64,000 nt of DNA from Primulina eburnea (Eukaryota > Streptophyta > Magnoliopsida > Lamiales > Gesneriaceae), in NCBI RefSeq assembly GCF_022965805.1, contig NC_133101.1, positions 20,989,054-21,053,053 of the forward strand. Reading direction: 5' to 3'. Shown here one piece after another: positions 48,801-60,541 of this stretch. Below the pieces are notes generated by a model. The model saw only the letters and a program-made list of their open reading frames with translations. It had not been told where the DNA came from and made no database searches. The position numbers and the translations under genes were made by a program. How positions within the stretch are numbered: position 1 is the first letter of the stretch; each line of letters opens with the position of its first letter.

Positions 48801-49222
48801 TTGACACTTAGAGGATTTTCCTTATACGATATGTATTGATCAGCCCAGCCTGTAAAGATTATGGGCCATTTGGCTGAATCGACATGAGTCTCGACCCATA
48901 CCCATGCATGAGACCAACACTTTAGGAATCTAGGTACTTAAGCATGGAGGTCCTGAGTTCAAGTGTTGGGGTATGCGAAAGAAACCATTTCTCATGGGTG
49001 AGATGTCCTATGAGTGACGGTGCATGGGCATGAGCTAGGGTTCAAGCTGGACCATCCTAACGAACTGTGACCAATAGTGGAGCATGGGTATGGACCGAGG
49101 CCCATGTTGGTTCAACCTAATGGTTCACGATCGTTACACAGTCAACTTAAGGAAAAGAAAATTAAGGGTATTGTCTATGAAAAAAATTGTGACTTTTTTT
49201 AATAATAAAGACCAGTACGAAG

Positions 49223-49860
49223 ATTGGCTGGAGGCTTGGAATTAAAAAAACATATTTACCAGCTCCATATCCTTAGGCTTGGCATCCTCGGCGTCCTTCA
49301 CCCTCGTAACTTCAGCAACCTCTTCCGGGAGGTAGTCAATGGCCTTGTCAAAATTAAGGAAGTTTTCCCTCTCGTTGGATTGAGACCAGCCTCCTCAAAC
49401 TGCTCCCTGCTTTCTGGAAGGGTAGTCACTGTAGCATCTACTCGGACTGTTGAAGCACTGACCTCATACTTGGCCTCCCAAGCCCACACTTTGGAGGCTT
49501 CAAGTACTTTTTTTCAGCCTCCATCCTTACCTAGGAGCTTTCTGCTATTGCCTGGGCCGTCTCTAAATCAGCTTAGGCAACACCAGTTGTTGATAGGACA
49601 CCACCCATCTATTATTTGCTCATGTATACCCCTGGCCCTTGGTAACTCAGCCTGGAGTTGGGCATAAAGTTCCCCCGTGGCTCGGGTTCAATCTGTATCT
49701 AGTTGGGCTAAGGAAACATCATCCTCATATGAATATATCAGGATCTAGATGCCCTGCACAAGCACAAAAAATGCTAGCAAATTATTTTAGGGAAAACAAA
49801 GGGAATAGAAGGATAAAGGACTTACCGAGAAGGCCCTGATGGTGCCCTCATAGAAATTGC
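49223..49860 (-). pseudogene. Antisense coding remnant of the Tat element
   Basis: On the minus strand, opposite to pol, broken frames encode a hydrophilic, helix-prone product (KVWAWEAKYEVSASTVRVD, ESREQFEEAGLNP). Antisense ORFs between pol and the 3' LTR are known in Tat-lineage elements such as Grande and Retand. Position and strand fit, but I could not confirm homology. Confidence 0.35.
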
Positions 49861-49944
49861 TATCAGAGCCTAGGCTCAGACGATAGGTAGGCTCACCTGG
49901 GGATGTCAGGCTCTTCAGTATTCTGACTCATTCAGAGGGAACAC

Positions 49945-52873
49945 TGTAAGGTTCAAAATTATGACGACGTAATCCAACTGCATGCAAATCTAGGAAATAT
50001 GAAAAATGAGTAATTAAATGATTTTAATTGTTAAACTGATTATGTGACACGTTTATGTAATGTTTTTGTAGTTTTTCTACTTATATGTATTAAAATGTAT
50101 TTTTAAGAGTTATTCGAGTTGCGATCGAGCAACGGAGACCGAGGGATGAAAAATAAAAAATGTTTTTATTGTTTTTTTTTCAATTATTTAAAATATGAGT
50201 GATGCTTTTTCATATTTTTTACAATAAGGGGTTTGGAGGTGATTTTTTACGTCGGGACGTAAATTTTATCGGTGTTGGTTTTTCAACAAAAATACGAACG
50301 TTTTGGGCAACCCGGATAATAAATTCAAAAAATTATTTAAACAAAATAATTTTTATATTTAATTAAAAACTAATGGGCATAATTAAACCCCACTAATGGG
50401 CCTAATCTTGTTCAATGATTTATTTAAAGTATATAATATACAAACACACCCGATTAAACCCCAACCCCAACCCCACGCCTCACTCTCCTAGCAAATCAAA
50501 AACTCTCTCCATCACAACCTACACGGCACACACCAAGAGAAATAAGGAGGAACTTTCGAATATTTCGAAGAAAAATCAAGCCAAAGTCGTTCGTCGTCGT
50601 TCTTCACAATCGTCTACGTATATTCATGCATAAAATACGCAAAGGCACGCATATTTCTTTCCTTCAAACATCTATCACACCATTATATGAATTTAATCAT
50701 GTTTTGTATGAAAACAAGGACGTTTTTATTTATTTTCGTTTTTACATGAACATGAATTTTTAAAGCATAATTTTGATCCAAATTCTCGTGGTTTACGTGC
50801 ATAAAGGAGGCTCCCATGATTAGGAATTGATCAAGCATTGTTTTACATGAGTTTAGAGTCCTAAAAACACACCAAAACGCCGCACAACAACAGAACACAC
50901 AAGCTGGAACCAAAATCTGGTATAGGTTGATCTTATGGCTTGATTTTATGGGATTGAGGACTTGGCTGGGTTTGGCTGGGACCAGGGCCTAGCCAGGATC
51001 GTGTATGAGTCAGGGTGGAGTCCTAGCCACGCTAGGACTGGAACACCAGAAGCTGAGAGGAGTCCTAGCCAACAGGGACTCCTACCTGAGATCCATCAAG
51101 CACGCACAGGGCTGCGCAGGCTTGCAGGGAATAAAGGGCTCGGCCAGGGTTCCCAGGGCTGGGCTAGGGTGACTCCTTAAGGTCCTAGGTGGGTGCAAAA
51201 CAGGCTGGTTCAAGGGCTGGGCCGATGGCTAGAGTCCTAGGCACACAAACATAGAGCCCATGCATAATAGGAGTTCTCGGCGTTGCTTGCAGCTGGAGTT
51301 GGGGCTTCGGTTTCGAGCTAGGGCCATGGTCAGGGGGTCATGTCGATCCAATATGGTCCATAGAATGGCTAGGAAGGGATTGGCTTGGGGTGGCTCGAGC
51401 TTGGCTCGATGGAATCACAAGTTGGCTCAAGGGTTAACAAGCATGTTCAAACCTAGGGTTTTCTTTGTAAGAATAAATTGAAACACGGCTCACGAAGGTC
51501 GAGTCATGGTTCATGAGGGCCAAATAATTATTAAAATTATATGTTTAAAATTTAGGAGTTTTATTTTAAAGTTTGAAATGATTCGGGATTAAAACACATT
51601 AAGAACGAATAATTAAACATTATTTTAAAAGTCTATTATTTAAGCTAAATAAAATTGTGGGAATTTTAATGTAAGCTTAAATAATTATTTGGAACATGTT
51701 AGATTCAATGAAATTAATAAAAAAAATTAAAAACGTGAAATTTTACGTCTAGGGGTAAAATGGTAATTTTACACGCGAAAATTAGTAAACATCATGGCAG
51801 TGCTCTGATTTCTGCTTTGTAAATATTCATGGATATGTATATGTTAAAATATTATTTTTAAAAGGTTTATGGATTTCATTATTTAACATGGACATTTAAA
51901 AGACATGTTGCATGCTTGGTTTAAAAGAAAAACGTTATATGCATGTTTAAATTTTATAAAGTGATGAGAATATGAAACATTGAAGGAAATGAAGAATTTG
52001 TGAATAATACGATGATATGTTAGAAATATCGTGATGGTTATGGTCCCAGTGGGAGCCTGATGATCGCGTTTCCTTGGATAAGAATATGTATACGATGATA
52101 TATTAATACGTAAGGCCAAATGCTTAGTTGACCGGTGAGAGTGTTGCTGATGTCTCTGCCGCCCAGTACTGTGGTTACATGTAGACTAATCCATCGCCCA
52201 ACACGTAGACGTAGATGAACACGAAATTAACAATTAGCGATCTGAATTCAACGAAAAGGAAAAAGGAGCACGTATATGTTGATGATAATATGTATATGAA
52301 TATGTTGAGGATGATATGAAAATGTTCATGTTTTGAAGTGTAGGCATGTCATGAAAATGTTATTTTTACGTAAAAGTATTTTCACTGTTGTTTGACGTTT
52401 AAAACGTATTATTTGGTATCAAGAATATTATGTGTTGAGTCTTTAAACTAACTTGTGATTATGCAGGTGAATATGATGATAATGTTGAGGGAGGCTTGGA
52501 TGTCTGATTTGACTGGACTAGAGGTGCACATGACCCGAGGATCAGTGCTTCAACTTTTCCGCACTTATGATTTTACGTTTACGATTTACGTTAAAGAATT
52601 TTAAGACTATTTATTTATGCTCTTTGAGAGATTTTTGAGAGGTTTAGTATGGGCTATATTTTTCAAATTTATTGTTTTTTAGATTTGGTAAAACGTTGGA
52701 CGACTTTACGATTGGAACTATTCCTTTGCTTTTCAAATGTTAGTTGGTTGTTTTATTTTAAAAATGGTGTCCATCTATTTGAAAGTATATATATGTATAT
52801 TTTGAATTATGGAGTTTAAGGAGGAAAAAAAAACTCAAGTACTTTTTAAGTAAAACGAATAGCAGACGTTTCA
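49945..52873 (+). mobile_element. Solo LTR (Tekay/Del-like family), copy c
   Basis: 2,929 bp from TGTAAGGTTCAAAATT to CAGACGTTTCA. Perfect 5-bp target duplication aacac (49940-49944 and 52874-52878). Palindromic agtcctag...ctaggact units near 51019-51039 and 51060-51083. No interior remains, so it is a product of LTR-LTR recombination. Frames inside are short and unlike proteins. Confidence 0.93.
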
Positions 52874-52878
52874 AACAC

Positions 52879-53163
52879 CATCAAATAATATGTTTCCCTG
52901 GGCCGCGTGGGGACTTGATGGGTGGAGCCTTGTAACTACAAGAAATAATTTTTATTTTATTTTTTGTAAACTAAATCTCAAAATATATTTAAATGTATGC
53001 ATCCGATAACAGCTGTCAATCACACATTTTAAAATGAAAGTATTCCATGACTGGTAAAAATACTGCAGTTAAAAATAAGAGTAATCGTCAAACTCTAAAC
53101 TGTCATTTGAAAATAACTCAAAGGAGAATCATGCAAAACTCCTCACAAACCATCGACATGTAA
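52879..53163. other. Sequence between solo LTR c and an LTR fragment
   Basis: No gene seen; it may be the continuation of the Tat element beyond the solo LTR. Confidence 0.4.
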
Positions 53164-53475
53164 TGTAAGGTCCAGAAAATTTAAATTTACGTAACCCGAA
53201 TGTATGCAATATAGGGTTTTTTTTAAAAAAAATTATGTGTTTATTGATTTTTATGCATTACATGCATGATTATTGCATGGGTAGGGTTATGTCATGATTA
53301 TTTGTAAATTTACATGCATTAGGGCTTTTAAGTTGTATTTCGCGCTCGAGCGAAGAACGGAGATCGGTGATATTCAGGAAAACATTTTAATTGAATAATT
53401 ATTTTTAGTTATTTAATATGAGGTGTTTTTAAGTATGATTTTTGAAAATTGGGCTTTGGTGAGTATTTTTACTCG
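53164..53475 (+). repeat. LTR 5' fragment (Ty3/gypsy)
   Basis: Starts TGTAAGGTCCAGAAAATT, like the solo LTR family, and has gaacggagatcgg and a perfect tcgctcgagcga-type palindrome near 53341-53356. It ends abruptly where gag sequence of Athila copy 2 begins. The rest may be the LTR-like DNA after 61880. Confidence 0.5.
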
Positions 53476-54119
53476 CCGGATTAGAGAAGAGAAGTCCAAT
53501 TTGGAGCAGATGATGTCTAAGTTCATCTCATCAACCGAGACTAGACTACAAATTCAGGATGCATCAATAAAAGGGCTTGAAAATCAGATTGGGCAATTAT
53601 CGAAGATGATAGCAAGTAGAGAGCCAAGCACCTTGCCAAGTAACTCCGAGACTAATCCAAAAGAGCAAAGTGAAGGCCATTGAGTTGAAGAGTGGGAAAC
53701 TTTTAGAGTCGACAGAAAAAGAAAAAAAAATCAAGTGCCGGATGAACAGACCGCGACATCTAAAGGTAAGTCTTCTAACACTAAACCAGCACACACTGCA
53801 AAATCTAAAATTGTTATACTTCCTCCTTTCCCTGCAGCACTGAAAAAAGCAAGACTTGATGCACAATTCGGTAAGTTTTTGAGGTATTTAAAAAATTGCA
53901 TATCAATATTCCTTTTGCCGATGCTTTGATGCAAATGCCTAGTTATGCTAAATTTTTGAAGGACATATTAGCTAATAAGAGGAAGTTGGAGGATCACATG
54001 ACGGTGAACTTAACTGAAAATTGCTCTGCTTTGGTGCAAAACAAAATCCCACCGAAACTAAAAGACCCGGGGAGTTTTTATATTCCTTGCATGATTGGTG
54101 ATGTTGTTTTTCACAAAGA
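53476..54119 (+). pseudogene. C-terminal gag remnant of Athila copy 2
   Basis: Frames in pieces: LEQMMSKFISSTETRLQ, a serine/threonine linker (SKGKSSNTKPAHTAKSK) and INIPFADALMQMPSYAKFLK, matching the gag C terminus of copy 1. Frame changes near 53690, 53890 and 54110. Confidence 0.8.
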
Positions 54120-57100
54120 TTGTGTGATCTTGGTGCAAGTATTAATCTTATGCCTTTGTCTGTGTTTAGGAAACTTGGGTTGGGGGAACCTAAGCCAACG
54201 AGGATGTCTTTACAGCTGGCAAACAGATCTGTCAAGTATCCACGGGGAGTTATTGAGGATGTGCTAGTGAAAGTAGATAAGTTTATTTTTCATGCTGATT
54301 TCGTGGTGCTCGACATGGAGGAGGATATGGAGATGCCATTGATTTTGGGGAGACCATTCCTTGCGACTGGCAAGGCCCTGATTGATGTTCAAGAAGGGAA
54401 GTTGAGATTGAGAGTGGGCGAGGAAGAGATTACTTTTGATGTTTTTAATGCACTTAAGCACACACTGCATTCTGATAGTTGTTATAGAATTGATGCTTTT
54501 GATGCTTTTGTGTCTAACTATGTGCAGAATGCTCTTAGGGACCCTTTGGAGGCCACTCTCACTACTGAAATGAGAGAAGATGAATTGGATGCAGTGAAAG
54601 CCGAAATAGTGACATACCTCAATGCCAACCAGCCATGGAAGAGGCCAATAAGGATGAGATTAGAGGATTTGGGAGATCGAAGAGACCTGCTCCCGCAGAA
54701 GTCAAGCTTGGAGGAGCCACCGATGCTTGAGCTAAAACCATTGCCTCCACACCTAAAGTACATATACCTAGGTGAGAATAACACTTTACCTGTCATAATT
54801 TCTGCTGCTTGGACAGATGTGATGGAGGACAAACCGTTGGAAGTTTTGAAAGCACACAAGAGTGCTTTTGCGTGGAAGGTGGCGGATATCAAATGAATCA
54901 ATCCATCAGTCTGCATGCAAAAGATCTTGATGGAAGATAAGTACTCACCTCTTGTGCAACCTCAAAGAAGATTAAATCCAAAGATACAAGAGGTAGTAAA
55001 AGCTGAAACTATCAAACTCCTTGATGCAGGTATTATCTATCCTATATCTGATAGTGCATGGGTAAGTCCTGTTCAATGTGTGCCGAAAAAAGGTGGGATT
55101 ACTGTGATCACAAATGAACAAAATGAATTAATACCCACTAGGACAATTACAGGATGGCGTGTGTGAATTGATTATAGGAAATTAAATGATTCTACCCGTA
55201 AAGATCTCTTTCCACTGCCTTTCATTGATCAAATACTTGAGAGATTAGCGGGTCATGAGTTCTATTATTTTTTGGATGGGTATTCAGGGTATAACCAAAT
55301 TATGATTGCGCCTGAGGACCAAGAGAAAACCACTTTCACTTGTCCTTATGACACTTTTTCTTTTAGACGGATGCCCTTTGGTGTGTGTAATGTCCCTGCC
55401 ACTTTTCAACGATGCATGACCGCTATATTTCATGACATGATAGAAACCTTTCTTGAAATTTTTATGGATGACTTCTCGATTTTTGGCTCTTATTTTGATG
55501 ACTGTTTGGAGAATTTGAAGGTGGTATTGATGAGATGTGAGGAGACGAATTTGGTGCTGAATTGGGAAAAATGTCATTTTATGGGACAAGAAGGAATAGT
55601 ATTGGGGCACAAGATATCAGGGCATGGAATGAAGGTGGATAAGGAAAAAGTTGAAGTTATCAAGAACTTACCACCTCCGGCATCCATTAAGGGAGTTAAA
55701 AGATTTCTAGGCCATGCCGGTTTTTATCGGCATTTTATCAAAAAAATTTCTAAAGTTGCCAAACCTCTATCTTCCTTACTTATGAAAGATGTTCCCTTTG
55801 ATTTTAATTCTGACTGTTTACAGGCATACGAGAATTTGAAGGAGCGCTTGGTCACGGCTCCTGTCTTGATGGCACCAGATTGGGATTTACCCTTCGAGGT
55901 CATGTGCGATGCAAGTGATACTGCGGTGGGAGCTGTGCTTGGCCAGCGGCAAAACAAGGTATTTCACACAATTTACTACGCAAGTAAGACCTTAGATGAG
56001 GCTCAACTGAATTATGCGACAACTGAAAAGGAATTAATTGCAGTAGTATTTTCTCTTGACAAATTTCACTCATATCTTGTTTTGTCCAAAGTCATTGTTT
56101 ACACCGACCAATCTGCACTTAAGTATTTTCTTGCTAAGAAAAGATGCAAAGCCACGCCTACTTCGGTGGATTTTATTATCACAAGAATTTGATTTAGAAA
56201 TAAAAGATAAGAAGGGTGTTGAGAATGTGGTGGCAGATCACTTGTCTAGACTGGAGCTTATTAGTAATGACTGTGTAGATCATGCCATTAATGATTGGTT
56301 TCTTGATGAGCAACTATTTGAGGTGAGACACTTTCATTGGTATGCAAATTTTGCTACTTTTCTTGTCACAGGCACACCGCCACCCAATCTATCGTTTCAT
56401 CAACGTAAGAAATTCTTTTCTGACGTGAAACATTATTTTTGGGAGGAACCATTTTTGTTTAAGATCTGTGCAGATTCTATGATCAGACGGTGTGTTGCAG
56501 AGGATGAATTTAGTCAAATACTTAACCATTGCCATGACTGTGAGGTAGGTGGTCATTTTGGACCAACAAAGACGGCGTCTAAGGTACTTGGATATGGTTT
56601 TTATTGACCAACCATTTTTAAAGATGCTCGTTATTATGTGCTAGCATGTGATAGATGCCAACAGACAAGTAACATCTCTAACCGTCATGAAATACCATTG
56701 AATAATATCATTGAGTGTGAAGTTTTTGATGTGTGGGGGATAGACTTCATGGGACCGTTCCCCAGTTCGTTCACGAAAAAGTATATTTTGGTGGCGGTTG
56801 ACTATGTGTCTAAGTGGGTAGAGGCAGAAGCATTTTCCACTAATGATGCTCAAGTGGTCCTGAAATTTTTAAAGAAAAATATTTTTAACAGGTTTGGGAC
56901 ACCACGAGCAATCATTAGTGATGGTGGCACCCATTTTTGCAACAAACTATTTGAAAAACTTTTGAGCAAATATGGTGTGACGCATAAGATATCTACTCCC
57001 TATCACCCCCAGACGAGTGGTCAAGTGGAAGTGTCTAACCGGGAGATTAAGCGGATTCTGGAAAAAGTGGTAGGTGTTAGTAGGAAAGACTGGTCAGTGA

Positions 57101-57624
57101 GGTTAGACGATGCTCTTTGGGCATATAGGACAGCTTTTAAAACACCTATAGACACTACACCATATAGATTACTGTTTGGTAAAGCATGTCATCTATCTGT
57201 AGAGTTAAAGCATCGTGCATATTGGGCAACAAAAGCATTAAACTTTAACTTTACTGATGCAGGTGAACGACGTCACCTTCAACTGGATCAGTTGGAAGAG
57301 TTCCGGAATCTGGCATACGATCTTTCACTGTCATACAAAGAAAATACAAAGAAAGCTCATGATAAACGGATCATCGAAAGAGAATTCAAAGAAGGTGAAA
57401 ATGTCCTGCTTTACAACTACCGGTTGCGACTGTTTCCCGGAAAATTGAAGTCGCGATGGTCTGGTCCATTCGTGATTTCTAAAGTTTACCCATCGGGAGC
57501 TGTAGAATTTCACGACGGAAAGGATGGGACATTTACGGTCAATGTCCAGCGCCTGAAGCACTACATGGGTGGCACAATTGAGCTGCAACTTGGAATCACC
57601 CGGTTCCAAGACAATCCGAACTGA
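54120..57624 (+). pseudogene. Broken pol of Athila copy 2 (protease, RT, RNase H, integrase)
   Basis: Protease CDLGASINLMP at the start; RT with MPFGVCNVPATFQ near 55370 and FMDDFS near 55465; RNase H with [20 protein letters not shown] near 55980; integrase with [18 protein letters not shown] near 56740, IISDGGTHF near 56915 and [15 protein letters not shown] near 57010; C-terminal end at 57624. Nonsense codons at 54894 (after VADIK), 55164 (after GWRV) and 56606 (after YGFY), and a frameshift near 56140, prevent a full product. Confidence 0.92.
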
Positions 57625-57759
57625 AACTTACCGACAGTCCAGCTCTCGAATATAAATTGAGAACTACCTCTCGTTCCCTTATCTTGCATTTAATTCGATT
57701 TTTAGTTTGTGTTCTTATTATTTTATTTTAAAAAAAAGAGAGAAAAATTTGAAGAGCCG

Positions 57760-57915
57760 TGAAGGTTCCGCCCGGGCGGATGTAAAGCGCGCTCCTTTTC
57801 AAAAAAAAATTCAAAAAGCCGTGAGTTTTCCGCCCGGGCGGATATTTATGTCCGCCCGGCGCGGGTCTTTTTCAGAAAAAATTTTTAAGGCCGAGAGTTA
57901 TCCGCCCGGGCGGAT
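57760..57915. repeat. Palindromic tandem array in the pol-ORF3 spacer of Athila copy 2
   Basis: Perfect 14-bp palindromes tccgcccgggcgga at 57767-57780, 57829-57842 and 57901-57914, spaced 62 and 72 bp, with a half-copy tccgcccggcgcggg at 57851. Each full copy follows a ccgtgagttt-like segment. The same palindrome is repeated in the 3' LTR. Confidence 0.9.
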
Positions 57916-58259
57916 CGCGCAGATTTAAAAATCTGCACTTCTTTCCTTTCTCCCCCATTCGAAACCCTCGCCTCCATATTCCAAATTCCGTCCCTCCTCT
58001 CTAAATCTCATGCAAATTACTTGTTTGTGTGCAAATTACAGGTACCGTCTTGCATCATCACCTTTCCCAAGCGTCAAGATTTAATTTTTCCGGTCAAGAA
58101 AGGAATTTTTCTGGCCACATCTAAAACCTCCGGCCACCTCTGCGAATTCCGGCCGCCGCCGCCTCTTCTCCGGCTGCCTCTGCAGTTCCTGACCACCACC
58201 AAGTTCCGGCAAATACCCTCCTACTCCGGGCTTATTGTCTTCAGAAATTATCGTCAACG

Positions 58260-59402
58260 ATGGCATAAAAAAAGGCTCGGGTAAGTCACACCGCTTCTTC
58301 ATCTTCATCGTGTAATCCTCAGTTATTCGTGAATGATACCGCTAGGGAACGTTATGATTTCGCTAAAATACATAGAGCTCCACTTCGTGAACGTGGTTTC
58401 CAGCTTGTGCAATACATATATATTATAAATCAAATTGAGAATAGAAGCTGGGGAAAATTTTGTCGCCAACCGCAAGCCGAGGTGGTACCAGTGGTGAGGG
58501 AATTTTATTCCAATGCAGCTGCGAGGAGCGATTGTAAGGCGTTTCTGAGAGGAAAGTTGTTCGATTTTAGTTCAGCGGAGATTAATAGGGTGCTTGAGAC
58601 ACCGGCGGCGGATGACTCGGTGTATGTGGCATGGGCAGCGGAACACAACTTGGACTTAATGATGCAGAGAATCTGCTATCCGGGGTCTCCGTGGAAGACA
58701 CCTGGCTCGCAAACTTGTTTTGCAGAGAAATATTTGCTTGTCCCGGCTGCGATGTGGTATGCATTTCTGGACACACGTTTGATGCCAGTCGGGCACACTA
58801 GTGAAGTCCAGAGGGAGAGGGGGCTGCTGCTTTATGCATTGATCACTCACATGCCACTCAATGTGGGCAGGATAATCCATTCGCAGATGCAGCTGAGCAT
58901 TCATAATCCGAATGTGGCATTGTTCTTCTCCCACATTATCACAGAGCAATGTGCGGGCGCTGGGGTCATTTTTCAGGATGACGATGAGTGGTTGCCACCG
59001 ACCAAGGCCCTCGATGACGCTAGCTGGATACAGAAAATAGCAGTGCGGCAGAAGGCTTTACCGCAGTTTGGTCCCATCTGAGACAGTTTTACTTTTGATC
59101 CTGTACCACATCAGTCCCCACCACCGGTCCCGCGACCTCGACGTCGCCTTCTTCAGGACCGGATGGACGAGTTTACTACCTTTGCGGACCATCAATTACA
59201 GTGGCAGGCTGTGAGTAAGACGTATCAGATGGCTACTGATGCCATGCTTCGCCTATCCCTGAGCCACAGCGGTGTCGACCCAGCCCTTCTCCCACCACCC
59301 ATGCCAGCTTTCCCGCCGCCGTTCCATTTTCATTACGCCGATGCACAAGAGCCGGACGCTGGCATCGTTCCCCCGGAGGCGCACGAGGAGGAGGATCAGT
59401 GA
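58260..59402 (+). pseudogene. ORF3 of Athila copy 2, putative plant transposon protein domain
   Basis: The likely original start is ATG 58260, followed at codon 3 by a TAA (58266-58268). From there the frame is open (KKARVSHTASSSSS ... RERYDF) to a TGA at 59079-59081, then open again to 59402 with a proline-rich end. About 380 codons in all. The middle (WYAFLDTRLMPVGHTSEV, RGLLLYALITHMPLNVG) fits the putative plant transposon protein family (PF20167-like, from memory). The basic, serine-rich start parallels ORF3 of copy 1. No signal peptide or membrane helix. Function unknown. Confidence 0.75.
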
Positions 59403-59563
59403 GAGGGGAGTCACTTCTATCCCTTCTTTTCTTTATCGCATTTCGTTTCGTTCAGTTTATTTATTTTCGTTTATCTTGCATGTTTAGGGTATACTGAATT
59501 CATTTTGTTATGCCTATCTGTCTTTTTTTCTATCGTCTGCTGCATTGGGGACACTGCTCGACT

Positions 59564-59580
59564 TTAGTATTGGGGGGTGG
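59564..59580 (+). promoter_or_regulatory. Internal polypurine-tract-like motif, Athila copy 2
   Basis: tttagtattggggggtgg, preceded by gcattggggacactgct, lies ~160 bp after ORF3. The same tagtattggggggt occurs again as the true PPT at 60528-60541, about 960 bp downstream. Confidence 0.65.
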
Positions 59581-59970
59581 ATGGGTGTTGTGTCGTCTTT
59601 GTCGTGTTGGTGCTTTGCTCGTATTGTTCGTTGGCATGTAGTTTTAGTTGTTTTGCATATGTTTGTGTGTCAGCCGACAGTACTCGATATAGTACTTGTT
59701 AGCCAAGGATGATTAAGAAATGATGAGACATCTGTCGTGTATTTGCACACCTTTAGCACATACTGGGGTAAAGACATGTAGTTTTATTTAAAACGTTGAA
59801 CTCTCTTGGAACAAATGTTAGAACTAGAAGCATGCATGATAAGATGGGTAAAATTTAAAACTAAAGTGGGGAACGAAGATGTTTGAAGGCGTAAATTGAG
59901 CATGACTATATTCTCTCGAATCGAGGTAGTTATCACCAGTGGAAAAAAATATATATATTAAAAAATATAA

Positions 59971-60087
59971 ATGGAGATGTAAGGTGTGGGGGAGCCGAAT
60001 AAAGGAATGAAATCCTATTCCTGGCTGAAGTTGGAGATGTAAGGTGTTGAAGAACCGAATAAAGGAATGCAATCCTATTCCTGGCTA
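59971..60087 (+). repeat. ~59-bp tandem duplication in the tail of Athila copy 2
   Basis: Two units of tggagatgtaaggtgt ... ggaatgaaatcctattcc(tggct). The second half of each unit can fold (ggaat ... attcc). Confidence 0.75.
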
Positions 60088-60527
60088 AAAATATAAAACA
60101 CATGGATTTGAATCTGAGATGAAAGGTTCTAATATAGTCCTTTTATTACTGTATTCCAATTCAGTAAAAAAAAAATGATGATAGAAAAATGGGCGCTGCT
60201 GGTGATTACTGAGGGCAGAGGAATAAAGGAGAGTACGATTTACACTAACAGACTGATTTAAATCTCTGACAATGGTTGAGAATGGACCCCTCTGTCATTT
60301 ATGATGCTAGGACTAACGACACACACATACACGTTCAGGTTTTATTTGAAACAATGTCTAGACCAAAGGAAGTGCGAAGAATTGTGCGTTTACATTGATC
60401 GACAAGGGATTATGTTGAGTTTCGCAGAGACTAGTTGATGACTATGAATTCACTGTCGAGCTACTTTGTGTCATATTCTAGTTTGTTTTTTTCTGTCACC
60501 TGTTTTGCTCGAGGGAGAGCAAAATGT

Positions 60528-60541
60528 TAGTATTGGGGGGT
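60528..60541 (+). promoter_or_regulatory. Polypurine tract of Athila copy 2
   Basis: tagtattggggggt directly abuts the 3' LTR at 60542, the place where plus-strand synthesis is primed. Confidence 0.8.

Larger units (their letters stand above)
23689..49944 (+). mobile_element. Tat-lineage Ty3/gypsy retrotransposon, split and decayed
   Basis: The pieces in order are a 5' LTR (23689-24364), a degenerate primer site, a short gag remnant, part of the reverse transcriptase to 25601, a Harbinger insertion (25602-41169), the rest of RT with RNase H and integrase (41170-43560), tandem repeats, and an antisense coding remnant (49223-49860). Tandem repeats and an antisense ORF between pol and the 3' LTR are known for Tat-type elements. 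No 3' LTR was recognised; sequence of this element may continue past the solo LTR to about 53160. Gag C terminus and protease appear deleted. Confidence 0.75.

Noticed and set aside
49224..49839. Plus-strand ORFs in the Tat spacer
   Set aside because: Composition suggests the coding remnant is on the minus strand; the plus frames are its shadows.
57707..57928. 73-codon ORF in the spacer of Athila copy 2
   Set aside because: It consists of the palindrome array translated; no domain.
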